Shown one piece after another: positions 1 through 12,038 of a stretch of DNA of 64,000 nucleotides (the stretch's first letter is position 1; each line of letters opens with the position of its first letter). The notes under the pieces were generated by a model that saw only the letters and a program-made list of their open reading frames with translations, was not told the origin of the DNA and made no database searches. The DNA is from Gari tellinella (Eukaryota; Mollusca; Bivalvia; Cardiida; Psammobiidae): contig OV277858.1 in the NCBI GenBank assembly GCA_922989275.2, forward strand, positions 100,054,794 through 100,118,793, in the 5' to 3' direction. Made by a program: the position numbers and the translations under genes.

Positions 1-360
1 AAACCTGATTACAATAGTGAAAAAGTAAAATAACAGCACCTCTGAAAGTTCTATCTCAAAATTCAAATCGATCATGTCGCGAAAATATGTGACAAATCTG
101 TTTTAATAACTTTTTTGACAGAACTGACACAGATAAATACCTATAGATACTTTCTAAACACTTGAAATATATTTTCTAATTAAAACAGATTCTATTACCT
201 TAGCATTGGTGAAGACTGGGTGCAAATTTCACTTCCTTTGTTTACACAAAGCATCTTCATTTGAACTTGGAGAAAATGGCGGCAATGTTAACTAGAGTGA
301 TCTTTCTTGATTTTAGCAGTTATCTCCCTTGGAAATAGGGTAAAACATTGACTGGTTATG
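1..360. other. Intergenic, nothing recognised
   Basis: AT-rich sequence without a convincing ORF, palindrome or repeat on either strand. Confidence 0.5.
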
Positions 361-800
361 TCTAGCCGACGTTGGGCCGATATAATAAAACCGAGATACA
401 TATAAATGGGATGCAATTATGAAAATAATGTTTGCTCACACATACAAAATTGTTTTTGCAGGCCAACTGAACTGTCTTATTGTTTAACACAAATTTACAA
501 CAACACACCAATATCGATCCGATGTCGGGCCGATATTGCAAATAATGTGTAATGTCGGTCCGATGTCGACCCGATATTTCCAAACCGATATATAGAAAAA
601 ATAATAAAGTAGATCAATATCTGCTATTTGTTTATTGATAACTTACATCACGATGCTGAAATGGCTTCATTATAACCTTAATGAAACATTTAAAGAAAAT
701 ATGCGATATCGGCCCTACAGCGTGCCGATATCGGCATGATGTCGGCAGGCTCTTCCGATATTCCGACCTTAAGCCGACATCGGCCCGATATAGGTGTGCT
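361..800. repeat. Cluster of GCCGATATCGG/CCGACATCGG-like motifs
   Basis: Two blocks (about 363-590 and 700-795) are packed with variants of CCGATATCGG and CCGACATCGG in both orientations, separated by ordinary AT-rich DNA. The blocks are roughly inverted relative to one another, so this may be one decayed terminal-inverted-repeat element whose ends are made of subterminal repeats. No coding potential. Confidence 0.45.
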
Positions 801-835
801 GGCTGGGTAATTGCGTTGGAAAATATTCACAAGCG

Positions 836-878
836 AATTGCCATCGAATTGCAAGCTAATTGCCATCGAATTGCAAGC
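836..878. repeat. Two-copy 22-bp tandem repeat
   Basis: A 21-bp unit starting AATTGCCATCGAATTGC occurs at 836-856 and again at 858-878, with diverged partial copies on both sides. Confidence 0.6.
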
Positions 879-899
879 AAATAGCAACATTTTTTAATT

Positions 900-1397
900 T
901 AATACGGTTCAGTACTGTATCTGTGGATAAGTGCATCCCTTTTTATCCCATGATCAAACTTAAGTTCCGTTGAGTTTTTGCTTAGTTCTCGGCTTCCTAC
1001 GCAGAAGTGTGACCCCGGGACACTTTTCGACTCAGAAAATTAACCTCCCGGGTCATTTTACATGTATTATGCCAAAGCAAGTCCCAAGGACAGTTTTCTA
1101 CATAAAAATTGTCCTCATGTGTCACTCTTTAGACCGGCGCCCGTCTGGCAAACGGTTCACACCGGTTTCCTTTCGGTCTCCCACAGTATTGCACGTTATT
1201 ACTGAATGCCCATGAAGTGGACTATACGATAAGGCAATCGGTTGTATGGTTCCATGTAAGAACGTGAGCAACAAGTGAGCAACATAACAAAGAAGTGAAA
1301 TCAGCGCGTCTTTATAAACCTCATGCATATATTGAACCCACAATAACCAATATCGGGCGATGATGGTCGCCCATCTTAAAACCGTTGCCCGTCTGGT
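900..1397. other. Intergenic, nothing recognised
   Basis: No supported gene. Only short ORFs are present and neither protein looks like a known family. Confidence 0.4.
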
Positions 1398-1645
1398 ATT
1401 TAAGGACTATCGCGGCTATTTGTTCGAATTTTCAAAACATTCATTTTTTTTTTTTTTTTGCATATTGCTAGTATATATACTGTTGTGCAGAAATATGAAA
1501 TAAAAATAGGGAGTCCCCGAACTGGTTCTTTTTAATAGCTTGCTTTTTTTGGTAGCCCCCTAATTATCCAGAGACACATGCAGATTTAAAAAAAATCTGA
1601 ATGGTTTGAAAATTCGAAAAAACTGCCGCGATAGTCCTTAATAAA
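1398..1645. mobile_element. MITE-like element with about 43-bp TIRs
   Basis: The left end (TTAAGGACTATCGCGGC, then a segment ending in TTTTCAAAACATTCA) is repeated in inverted orientation at about 1600-1645, with few mismatches. The interior is about 160 bp and non-coding, with a run of T near 1445. Both ends carry TTAA, compatible with a TTAA target duplication, but the exact termini are uncertain. Confidence 0.6.
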
Positions 1646-2199
1646 ATTTAATTTCAAAAGCTTCGGAATGGCAGAATCTCCCGGAAAAATGTAGAAAGGG
1701 GAATACATCTCACGGTGTTGATACAAGAATTATGAACTTTGTTTGCAATACACATGTACTCATTAAACTCTTTAAATTAAATTTCAGCTTAAAAACTTCA
1801 GTGGAACAGGCGTTAGAGTAAAAAACAAAACCATGACAGTCGGACGATCGGACAGATAGACTACGGAAAAGTGACCGACCCCGACGTGTTATCTTTGCCT
1901 TCAGCTGGTGACACAGAAACCGGTCCATACATTTATAAAGTTCTTAGAATGCATCGTACAGACGGACCGAATAATATCCGATACGACGGAATCGAGTAAA
2001 TTATATGGTCACCAAAAGTGCTTTTATTACCATGATATTTTTCAGTTTTATGTGCCTATAATTAATTATATCGAGTGCTGAAAAATGTGACATTTCTCAC
2101 CGTGTGACCTTGACCTTTTATCATTTAAACAGGCAGTCTAGTACATATGTGTTGTCATTGTGTGAAATATCAAGTAAAGCAAACCTAATATGCCCCCTT

Positions 2200-2430
2200 A
2201 TCCATCTGGGTGGCTAAAAGGTTTTTGGAAAGTGTGAGGTTTTCGTATGCACAAAATTTTTACATTCGTTTTTAAAAAATTTCGACATGTGAAGAATTCG
2301 TATCTACTGTTAGGGGGGCTGAGAGTCAGTACGAATTATTCACACATGTGTGACATATTCGTATGAAATTCCTACGAATTCCTCACAGGTGTGAAGAATT
2401 CGTAGTGTGAAGAATTCGGCTCAACATAGC
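2200..2430. repeat. Dispersed GTGAAGAATTCGTA direct and inverted repeats
   Basis: Variants of GTGAAGAATTCGTA occur near 2287, 2390 and 2407 and in inverse orientation near 2327 and 2360. A small palindromic repeat cluster without ORF. Confidence 0.45.
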
Positions 2431-2509
2431 TGGCTTACTGTTTTTTTAGTGTCTGTGATTTTTTTTCTTCTTTTATTGTCTAGCTACTTTTATGTCACCC
2501 ACCACTATA

Positions 2510-2648
2510 GGGTTAATACACCTTTTTTCGTGCATTAACATCTGAAGAAGCCCGCGGGCTGTATTTGAAGCTCGAGGCTTTAGCCGAGGGCTCCAAGACA
2601 GCACAAGGGCTTCTGCAGATGTTAATGCACGAAAAACAGGTGTATTGA
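2510..2648. mobile_element. Palindromic MITE-like element, about 35-bp TIRs
   Basis: CGTGCATTAACATCTG at the left and its complement CAGATGTTAATGCACG at the right, extended outward by ACACC/GGTGT and inward by GAAGCCC/GGGCTTC, form a near-perfect stem. About 65 bp lie between the arms. Confidence 0.65.
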
Positions 2649-3352
2649 CACTATTCTTGCATAAAAATATGTCTATTTCCCCTTCTTTTTGGATGTCACC
2701 TAACTCTTAGTGTTCTCTTATACACTAACAGCTTACGTGCACCTAGAGAGGTCAAGTTTGTTTACAAAATGTTCATGTATTTTATGTATCCGCGGCCTAG
2801 ATACAGGGCCACGTGCACCGGATTTATCAACGTCGACTCGATTCGCATGTGTAATTTACGCTTGGCATTCAACAGACATCATGTTGTTCTTCGTCCGCTA
2901 AATCAAGGACTTGAACATGTTACAATATGTCTGGACAAGAGGAGAAATTGTTTGGTTGGATGTTGGAATAACGTTGAATGAGTTGGTTTGGTACAACGTG
3001 AGACGTAGCATACAGACCGGTCAGGTTCGACGCAACACAGAACGTCAGAGGTTTTCTCTAGACCAATTCTATGGAAGTACAGGTACTATATTACACCGAT
3101 TTACAGTTTAGCATCTTTAGGGTAGGACTTTATTTATAATGCTATATTTATTAATCAATATCAGACACATGAATGGATTACCAGCAGTCGGTTGCAGTTA
3201 TTTAACTTATTATGACTCCATACTGTAGTCTAGCGGGATCAAGTGTGGTCTATTTCTATTGCTATTTATTACTTCTACGCCACCAATTCTGATGATTATG
3301 AGAAGGGGCACTTTTTAGGTGCACCATTGGGACTGTACCTGTCGAACACAGG
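2649..3352. other. Intergenic, nothing recognised
   Basis: Short overlapping ORFs only. No domain, tandem repeat or TIR was recognised. Confidence 0.4.
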
Positions 3353-3613
3353 TACAGAGGAGATAACGTTATTCTTTCCCGTTTTTAAACGCAAAGAAAT
3401 GCAAACGCAGTGCACTAACATGGAGAAAATTACATCTTTTTTTTTATATACTTCTGACTGTTTATTTTACTCTGAGTAGCAAACATTTGGGAGCCTGATC
3501 AGACACACGGTTACTTGACGTCTGATTTGGCTCCAAACCGACGTCTGATCTGGCTCCAAACTGTTTGCAATGGAAACAATAGTTTAAGAGAATAACGTTT
3601 TTTTCCACTGTTA
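3353..3613. mobile_element. Family A MITE (Tc1/mariner-like ends), degenerate
   Basis: Starts TACAG-AGGAGA and ends TCCACTGT, the decayed form of the CAGTGGAGAA terminus seen in intact copies. Internally it has the family A order: TTATTCTTTCCCG, the TTTAAACGCAAA segment, then core I. The right arm of core I is duplicated here, with two GACGTCTGAT-TGGCTCCAAAC segments at about 3518-3560. Confidence 0.75.
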
Positions 3614-3671
3614 TCTTTGTAGAAACTCAACAAGTCGTTAGAGTGCTAGAATGTTACGTCAGAGACCCTGG

Positions 3672-3827
3672 CTCCAAGGTTATACATTTTTTTAGTTGAG
3701 TCTGAAATCGTCCTAAATGTTTTTAATTGGTCAGATTTGAGTTTTTGATGAGCAAAAACTCAAATTTGACTAAACAATGTCAAAAAACCATATAAGACTC
3801 AACTTAAAAGCTTTATAACCTTTTAAC
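3672..3827. mobile_element. Family O palindromic element
   Basis: An imperfect palindrome centred near 3750 with inner arms GGTCAGATTTGAG and CTCAAATTTGAC. Outer arms include GTTGAGTCTGAA and its complement next to AAAGCTTT. The same structure recurs at 21025-21175. No ORF. Confidence 0.6.
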
Positions 3828-4039
3828 TTTCAATACGTCTAACTGTTATTGTGCTTGGTAACCATTTTTATACTACAGTTGTCTAGGAATTTAGAATAAT
3901 TTTGAAAATATGTTTTGATAATTTTGTAAGCCATTTAAATATTAGAGCGTACTAAGAGTCAGTTACTGAAATAGCTGGAACGGAATTTGGGTTGACATGC
4001 TATTTTATCAAAATTGCCGTTATAGATTCTAAATGTGTG

Positions 4040-4092
4040 TGTCTGTTAGATTTACTTGTAGGTTTTAAATAAAGATTTGAATTTGAATTGTC
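4040..4092 (+). repeat. Possible LINE 3' tail
   Basis: The run AAATAAAGATTTGAATTTGAATTG combines a polyadenylation-like signal with a short tandem tail, the way 5'-truncated CR1/jockey-type LINE copies end. No upstream coding remnant was recognised, so this is tentative. Confidence 0.3.
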
Positions 4093-4521
4093 TCATTCAA
4101 TCAATGCCTTCATTAAAGAATCAAAAATAATTCTAAATAAGATGATAAAGCTGTCTATATGTTTAAACTGTTATTATTTATTTTAATACATGTTTGTTGT
4201 TTCAGATTCTATCACCAGATGTCACTGGCCATCAGCCTTGGATGTTTGTCTAAATCTTGAGAAGTCTGCAATATTAACCCTGGAGTCATCCTTTCTCATT
4301 GACTGTGCACAGAATGTGTCTGGTGCTTAGCCTTACTCAACAGAGAAAAGTGACATTAACGAGAATGAACCAGATTTAACAAAACAAAGTTTAATTCATG
4401 ATGAATTTATGTTTACACAAAGTCATCACCCAGCTGGTCTCAAAATATTAGGAAAAGTCTTAGTTTAATGAGGAGCAGCTAACCCAAGAAATATATTACA
4501 TATACATACTTTGATTGCACA

Positions 4522-4730
4522 TTAACCCATCACTCAATCAATATGCAGTTTTACCCCTCTTATTTATTTCTCCACTGAGCAAAATAGTTCCACACTATGG
4601 AATCATGAATGTATACACTATAAGGAGCCTAAAGCATTTTGAAAGTAAAGCAGAATATACCATTAGGTACTTTCTACTTTACTTTCAACATGCTGTAATA
4701 AAAAACCTAGATAATGGGGTAAAGGGTTAA
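4522..4730. mobile_element. Family B MITE (TTAA-flanked, piggyBac-like ends)
   Basis: TTAA at both ends, starting TTAACCCATCAC and ending GGTAAAGGGTTAA. The centre holds core II (TTGAAAGTAAAGCAGAA...TTCTACTTTACTTTCAA). The CCC(T)-type terminus and TTAA duplication fit piggyBac rules. Non-coding. Confidence 0.75.
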
Positions 4731-5844
4731 ACAGACATAGTCTGAAAGATCAAACTACTACAGAGCTACAGGTAAAAGGCATAATTTTATCTCATTTTCA
4801 AATATTCTAAATGTCTATTTTTTCATTTTTAATTCCATTTCTAAAAAATAATTATTTCCTAAATGCATTACTTTGGCTACTCAAACTCCTTAGAACATAT
4901 CTATTACATTGTGCTTCAGTATATTTACCAAGTTCATTTTATTATCTTGAGCTATGTAATTTTTTAAGTACTTGAAATATGTGTACAAAACCAGAATTTC
5001 AAATAAAATATATTTCAGTAAGCACACTATTTGCATAGATATAAATCATAACAAGAACTTTTGTCTATATATTTGAGATCCATTTCCATTTTTTTTATTG
5101 ATATCAGTCATTTTCTTCCATATCAGAGCTTCCTTTATTCTAATTGCACACCAATTGTATATCTTGCAAGTATTATGCTTCACTACAAACAGTGTACTTA
5201 CAAGAAATGCACTTTTCTTCTGCCTCAGTGTAAACTTTGAACAGAACATCCGCTAAAGGAGCCCTCTGATCAAGGTCGCCACACGAAGAATAAGACTTTA
5301 GTTTCAATGCATCGGTGTACATGTATACTTTAAACAGAACGCAATTAAACAAGCTGGACAAAATTTTATTTTGATTTTAAATGTACATTTAAATCTTCAG
5401 TGGTTATTGAATGAGAGGTTTCGCCTAACTGTGGACAACGTATGCAAATAGTCGCTGTCATGGACATTTTACTGAAATGAACTATCTGGTCGTAGACCAA
5501 TTGGAGTGTCAGATGGCCGATTTTGTCAATTTCAAAATTGATTGATTTGGGTTTACGGCCGCAAACTGTGACACAAAGGTTGTCATAATAGCGCCGATGT
5601 TGTGTCAATTTCATGTCATCTATAATAGCAAGTCGCTGCCGTCGAAAGTTCGGCATTTTAAAAATATGTACATGTATGTGCACAATAACGGTACAATGTA
5701 TACATAACTCGTATACGAGAAATGGGATTCAAGTTGTTTGTTATCGCTTTTATTAATGAGTTAACTGCAAGTTTCAATAATAAATCAAAACTTACTTTGC
5801 CTAGTGTGTTTACTTATATGATGTGTTCTGCTTTGTATCCATCC
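4731..5844. other. Intergenic, one unrecognised 105-codon ORF on -
   Basis: No repeat or palindrome was recognised. A 105-codon ORF on the - strand (5366-5683) has no recognisable motif. ORFs of this length also occur by chance inside non-coding MITEs of this window, so it is not called a gene. Confidence 0.4.
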
Positions 5845-6093
5845 TACAGTGGAGAAAACGTTATTCTTTCCCCTTTAAACGCAAACAAAACGCAAACGCA
5901 AAACACTAAATGTAGAAAAGGCTACTTTTCGATAATTCTGAACTTTCATTTTTTTCAGAGTGGCAAACAGTTTGGAGCCTGACCAGACACCGGCTTAACC
6001 GGCGTCTGATATGGCTCCAAACTGTTTGCAAAGGAAATAATAGTTTTAGCGTAAACGCGTTTATTGGGAAAGAATAACGTTTTCTCCACTGTA
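5845..6093. mobile_element. Family A MITE, full length
   Basis: TA + CAGTGGAGAAAACG at the left and CGTTTTCTCCACTG + TA at the right give perfect short termini with a TA target duplication, the Tc1/mariner pattern. Interior: TTTAAACGCAAAC segment, spacer, core I at about 5963-6033, then TTTAGCGTAAACGCG. About 249 bp; no ORF of substance. Confidence 0.88.
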
Positions 6094-6775
6094 CCTTATA
6101 ATGTCACCTGTCAACAGAATTATTTAGTTGTACAAATTTGGTTGTACTGTATACTATGAAGAAGACGCTATTATTCCCCAATAAACTCGTTAATGCTAAA
6201 ACTATATATGACTATACTTTTCCATCATAAACAGTTTGGAAACAGATCAGTCGCTGGATAACTAAATAGTAATGAGTTCATAGGGTGCAAACTGAATGGG
6301 AAACTGTTTAGATCCCGACCAGAATGCTCCCTCAGGAGTCTACACCATTTGCTAGCTAGTGTCTGTCCAAATACTTAGGGTTATTACAGTAAAAACCTTT
6401 TGCATTTCGCCTTAATGACCGTTATGTGTATTTGGCGCACGGTAATTATTTTGTATTTTCAATTACAATGCATTCACCAGCTTCTTTGCACTGACAGTGT
6501 AGGCTGTAGTTTGGCCAGAACGCTGTTCAAACCGTCATTGTTATTGTTTATACTGGGCCCCGGAAAGATCATAACTATAGCGGTCATTAACGGCGCGTGT
6601 GCACGTGAATCGCCTTGTTAATACACGTTAAAGTCCTCGTTAATGCACCCCCTGGGAACGGCTTTTTATGCAAGAATCTTTGTTAATGCTTGAATATGTG
6701 TATAATATTGATGTAGGTACTGGTTAGCAACCTTAACCACCATACTTTATTAGTCGAAGACAGAAAAATTATGCA
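6094..6775. other. Intergenic, decayed core I remnant
   Basis: Around 6180-6320 there are weak traces of family A and core I (AAACAGTTTGGA near 6230, AAACTGTTTAGATCC near 6302). No gene. Confidence 0.3.
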
Positions 6776-7083
6776 CTGGCACCAGAGTCATGGACTTATT
6801 GTTTCTGTGTCTGTCTGTGTGTTTACTGTATATGTGACTACACATCTAGATTTTCCTCCTTCGTCTACAATTATAGACTTTACAGACTAGAAGAGATATA
6901 GATCTACAAACAGTTAATAAAAACACACAAAAACACCTTATAATAGATAGTCTACAGACAGGTACGGTAGAGGCATAGGGTCTATAGATCAATTACTTTC
7001 TATCCCATATAGATCTATACCGGTAGAGGTATATATACAGTAAACACAATAGAAATAATAAGTCCATGACTTTGGCGCCAGTC
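6776..7083. mobile_element. MITE-like element with about 50-bp imperfect TIRs
   Basis: CTGGCACCAGAGTCATGGAC at the left matches the complement of the right end (GTCCATGACTTTGGCGCCAG). The inner arms TTTACTGTATAT and ATATACAGTAAA extend the stem. The interior is rich in AGATCT/TCTAGA-like motifs and holds no ORF. Confidence 0.6.
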
Positions 7084-7129
7084 ACAGGCCTGCTGCCTTT
7101 TCTTTAACGTACATATGTGTATTTTTGTA

Positions 7130-7268
7130 CTTTTAATGGGTAGCAACTTTCATGTCTTTTCTCGGTTTGGAGGTACATTTATGTAATTTCATGTGAAGGG
7201 CTTTTGAACGCACAATCCCTGTGTGTAAAGAGCGCTATATAAATTTGGTGTAATAAATAAATAAATAT
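7130..7268 (+). repeat. Retroelement 3' end, GCGCTATATAAAT type
   Basis: AAGAGCGCTATATAAATTTG followed by an AATA tail (AATAAATAAATAAATA) is the characteristic 3' end of a widespread invertebrate retroelement. The 5' limit is arbitrary. Confidence 0.45.
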
Positions 7269-7455
7269 GAATACCGATATATACATGTAGACGGAATTTT
7301 TGAATGTTCATGACATTGTAACCCACCGTACTTTATTTAATTTGTACAAAATGAAGTAAAACACTGGTGATCTGTAAGGTTTTTAAAAATTATTGTCATA
7401 TAGTGAAGTAATAATCTATTTCAATACAGTATATTTGAGACTTTGATATTATCCT

Positions 7456-7640
7456 TTAACCCTTTCCCCATTAATAAGTTTGTTATCAGTATTGAAGGCA
7501 GCTAGATTGTTGCTTAAACTATAAAGCTTAAAGTAAAACAGAATGCTCCTGAAGGAGGATTCTGCTTTACTTTCAACTATTTGACGATATAGGACTACTT
7601 GAAGCTATGCGTTTTGTTTTAAATGGGGATGGGGTATTTT
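7456..7640. mobile_element. Family B MITE, decayed right end
   Basis: The intact left end TTAACCCTTTCCCC is followed by core II (AAAGTAAAACAGAATGCTCC and its complement, about 7530-7580). The right terminus is degraded (AAATGGGGATGGGG). Confidence 0.6.
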
Positions 7641-8279
7641 ACTGACGCTTTACGCTGACGACATAGATATCGTTGAATAATACATACCTTATCAGCCATG
7701 CGCGCAAGTGCACAGTGTGCCACAAAAGTAGCTATTGAAAAGCGATTTTATTTATTGTTTGACTGCATTAAGGTGTTATTTGATGTTTGACATGTTGTTG
7801 TGACATTTAATCAGTTTTGATCCTTATGAGACACGTAATGCAGTTTCTGAATGGGATCCAAACTTTTTTTCTGACGTGAAAACACAAAATAAATTTTGAG
7901 CAATAGAAGCAGTCAATTCTTGTTTCAATATATAGATATCGTTCTCGAAGACAAAATCTTGAACTGGTACCATATCAAAACTTAATTTAGACCCCCACCC
8001 CCTTATTTTAGATTCCTTGAGACTTGAATCTAGACCCTGTGTCTGATTTTTTTTATTAAACTTTAACAAACAAACAAAACCTGGACGTAGAGCTAGCTCA
8101 CGAAAATGTTTGACACATAAAGCAGTGTTTTTAGAAAATATCAGAATGTCTCGTCACTCGTCAGTGTTATTTATGTTGACAAACTGTCGATTCAAGAATC
8201 GATACGAAATGATCTTGGGACGAATCGATTCCGGAAACAGTCGGGCATAGATATCTAGATCTATGTAAGATTAAAAGAA

Positions 8280-9152
8280 AATATATGTCGAGGTTTGAAA
8301 GATAGTAAAAAGCGAAGTGATATTTTTAATCTTTTTAAAGAAAAACAAACTGATATCTTGTGTCTGCAAGAAACTCATTTTACGAGCGAAAATGAAAAAG
8401 ATATATACACATAATGGAATGGTGATTGCTATTTCAGTCATGGTAAATCTAATGCAAGAGGTGTGGCCATTCTATTTAGAAAAAACTTAGGTGCAAAGAT
8501 GGTAAGTATTAATCAAGATGATATTGGAAATTATATTGCGATCGAAATACAATACAATGATGTTGCCTTTATCTTAACCAATATCTATGCACCAAACAAT
8601 GATGATCCAGATTTTTTTACAAATGTATTTAAAATGAATGACTCTTTTAAAACAAAAGATAACTACATTATTTGTGGAGATTACAACCTGGTACTTAACC
8701 CTTTAATTGATTATAAAAATTACAAACGATCAGACCATAACAAAAAAGCCAGAGGTAAACTGTTATCACTTATTACTGATAATAATTTCATTGACCCGTT
8801 CAGAGAACTGCATGGAGATAGCAGAAAATATACTTGGAAAAGATTTACACCTTTACAACAAGGTAGACTTGATTTCTATTTAATGACAGCCAGTATGATA
8901 GACTATTTAAGAACGTGTGACGTTGATATTAGTTATAGATCAGACCACTCAATAATATTATTAGAATTGTGTTTTTCAGATAAAAGTCATGGAAAAGGTT
9001 TATGGAAGTTTAATAATGACTTATTAAATGATATTGATTATGTTAACTGTATAAATGATAAAATAAATGAAATTATTTTACAATATTGCGTACCTGTATA
9101 TGATAGAGAACAAATATTGTCAATGATAAGTCAGATATACAATTTGTTATAA
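8280..9152 (+). pseudogene. LINE endonuclease domain (APE type), broken
   Basis: The open stretch 8463-9152 plus upstream in-frame sequence from about 8280 gives an apurinic-like endonuclease that nicks target DNA to prime reverse transcription. Visible motifs: LCLQETHF (near 8370, metal-binding Glu), ICGDYNLVLN (near 8680, Asp and Asn), GRLDFYL (near 8865) and SDHSIILLEL (near 8940, catalytic His). A TAA near 8413 interrupts the frame between QETH and the rest, and the frame is lost again near 9115, after which the next frame continues the same protein. Confidence 0.85.
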
Positions 9153-9687
9153 ATGACCAATTGTTTATTGAAACTCTATTAATGGAAATACGTGGAAAAA
9201 CCATATCTTATTCCAGCTATAAAGCAAAGCAAAGAAGAAATATTGAGGAAAAGTTGTTGTCCGAAATTCTGAATATTGAATCAAGTTTAAATGAAGATAA
9301 TAAAGAGAGATTACTCCTGTTACAAAATGAACTTACAGAAATAAGAAATAAAAACCTCAGAGGTGCTTTTATTAGGTCAAGATCTCAATGGATAGAGCAA
9401 GGTGAAAAGGTCACAAATTATTTTTGTAATTTAGAAAAATATCATAATTCATGTAAAAGTATTCCGTTTATAGACAAAAATGGTTCGTTAATATTTGACC
9501 AAGAAGAAATTATACAAGAAACTAGTAATTTTTATGAAACTTTATACAGCGAACAAAATACAAACAAAAATTATGACTTAGATAGGGAATTAGATGGCTG
9601 TAACGTAAATAAGTTGAATGCTGATCAGAGTAACTGTTTGGAAGGTCTCTTAACCTTTGAAGAAGTGTCAAATACTTTAAAAAAAAT
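9116..9687 (+). pseudogene. LINE linker between endonuclease and RT, frameshifted
   Basis: This frame continues the polyprotein through a basic, charged linker (ETLLMEIRGKTISYSSYKAK, then RSRSQWIEQGEKVTNYFCNLE), the standard region between endonuclease and RT in L1/Tx1-like elements. It ends at TGA 9689 where an A-run of the TTTAAAAAAAATATG type has shifted the frame. Removing the shift would join it to the RT segment that starts KNDKSPGSDG. Confidence 0.82.
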
Positions 9688-11778
9688 ATGAAGAATGATA
9701 AAAGCCCTGGAAGTGATGGCTTTACATCAAATTTCTTTAAAGTTTTTTGGAATAAACTTGGACATTTCGTTGTAAAAGCCCTCAACCATGCGTTCTTGGC
9801 TGATTCCTTTTCTAAAAATATAAAATTAGGAACAATTACATGTATTCCCAAGGACAATAAACCAAAGCAATTTTTGAAAAATTGGAGACCAATGACATTG
9901 TTAAATGTATTGTATAAATTAGCATCTGGTAGTATAGCAAATAGAATTAAAACTGTTTTAAATACGCTAGTGTCTCGTGATCAGACTGGATTTGTTAAAG
10001 GTAGATACATTGGTGAAAATACTAGATTACTGTATGATATTATGAAATACTGTGAAGATAACAATATACCAGGTTTATTAATGCTAATAGATTTTGAGAA
10101 AGCTTTTGACTCCGTGTCATTTGACTTTATTGATAAAACTTTGTCATTCTTTAACTTTGGCGATATGTTCAAAAAGTGGATTAGATTATTTCTGTATAAT
10201 ACTGAGGTTTGTGTACAACTTAATGGGTTTCTATCAAATTTTTTTCAAGTTAAGCGAGGCTGCAGACAAGGGGACCCAATATCATCTTACATTTTTATAC
10301 TGTGTGCTGAAATTCTAGCAATAAGAATAAAAAATTGTAAAAATATCACTGGAATAAAAATCAAGGGGGAAGAATATAATATATCTCAATTTGCAGATGA
10401 CACCTCCTTATTTTTAGATGGCTCTGACAAGTCTTTGCATAATGTTCTAGAAGTTATCAATAATTTTTCAGCTATATCCGGTTTATATGTCAATTTTGAC
10501 AAAACAAAGGTCATTTGGATTGGTTCTCTTAAGTACAGTACAAGGTCAATAAAAACGAAATGGAAACTATCTTGGGGTGATAGTCAGTTTAAAGTTCTAG
10601 GGATTCATTTTGATGTAAATTTAAATGTGATCTGCGAGATAAATTTTGAAGAAAAGATAAAGAGTATACAAAAATGCATTTTATATTGGAAAAGGCGGAA
10701 ACTGACTCCTATCGGCAAAATAACTGTTGTTAAAGCTTTACTTTTACCTATACTTACACATTTGTTTATAGGCTTGCCAACGCCAACAATGAACTTCGTG
10801 AAAAATCTTACTAACATATTTTATGAATTTATATGGAATGGTAAAGCAAAAATAAAACGAAGCGTTCTAATAAAGGATTATTCAGAAGGAGGGTTAAAAA
10901 TGATCGATATTGAAAGCTACATAAGAAGTTTAAAAATTAAATGGTTTAAGAATTTCATAATTCACAATGATAGTAAATGTTATAATCTATTGCAAAACCT
11001 GATAAACATGACAAAGCTACTGAATTCCGGAAGTATGTTCTGCAAATTGATATTAAATAAGTTAAAGAATAAATTTTGGGTCGATGTCTTAGAAGCATAT
11101 ATGCTTTATATTAAAAAGAGTAGTGTTGGAGATATACAAGACATATATAATATGCCATTATTCTATAATGATAATTTTCTCATAAATAAAAAAGCTGTAT
11201 ATATACCATCACTTTACGATAGAGGGATACGATATGTAAACGACATTCTAGATAAAGATGGTAATTTTGTAGATTTAAAATACTTAGAAGAAGTGAGTGG
11301 AAAAAAGATTAATTTCCTTCATTATTATGGCTTAATAAATTCAGTTAAGTCTTTTATGACTAGATCAGGATTTACTCCGAAAAAAGATTCACTTTTAGAA
11401 TTTCAATACCCAACCATTAATTGTTATATGTACCCCATTTTAACCGGAAAATGTGATAATAAATTTGTATATAATGTACTTGCTAATAACGATGATGCCC
11501 CTACTAGTCAATCCAAATGGGTGTCAATATACAAAAATAGTCTTATAAATTGGAAGAATATGTATAGCTATGTATTTAAATGTACTAAAGATACTTATTT
11601 GCAATGGTTACAAACTAGAATTATACATAGAATATTACCTACTAATACATTATTATTTAAAATGAAAATCAAAGATACTAATTTATGCACTTTCTGTCAT
11701 AATCATGAAGAAACTATTGTTTATTTGTTTTGGGAATGTTGTAAAGTGAAACCAATACACATATTTCAGATAGGTTAG
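9688..11778 (+). pseudogene. LINE reverse transcriptase
   Basis: A 696-codon open frame with the RT blocks in order: KSPGSDGF (residues about 5-12), NWRPMTLLNVLYK (about 65-77), TGFVKGRYIGEN (about 96-107), LIDFEKAFDS (motif A with catalytic Asp), GCRQGDPISSYIF (motif B) and QFADDTSLFLDG (motif C, FADD in place of YADD). A CTFCHNHEETIVYLFWEC motif close to the end is the C-terminal CCHC-type knuckle of this clade. The enzyme copies element RNA at the nicked target. The frame terminates early at 11776-11778; the missing tail continues in another frame. Confidence 0.92.
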
Positions 11779-11799
11779 TAAAATATAACCCGTACCTCA

Positions 11800-12038
11800 A
11801 AATAAATAGTTTATATGTACTTTTGGGAACCGATCAAAATGACTTCAAACTTGACATTTTGTTTTTAGAAATAAAACGATATATATTTTTATGTAAAACA
11901 AAGAAAATCGTTCCGTCAATAACCGGGTTAAATAACTCATTGAAACTAGCATGGGATATAAAACAAGTATGTAGTAATACAGAAAATATAGCTTCTACAT
12001 GGGCAATTGTACAATATCTTATATTAAACTACATTTAG
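11800..12038 (+). pseudogene. LINE C-terminal tail, shifted frame
   Basis: About 75 codons (LGTDQNDFKLDILFLEIKR..., ending ILNYI) follow the RT frame after a frameshift and match the position of the extreme C-terminus of Tx1-like ORF2. The stop is at 12036-12038, followed by about 250 bp of 3' UTR. Confidence 0.7.

Noticed and set aside
5366..5683. 105-codon ORF on -
   Set aside because: No recognisable motif, no splice context, and ORFs of similar length occur inside non-coding MITEs of this window.
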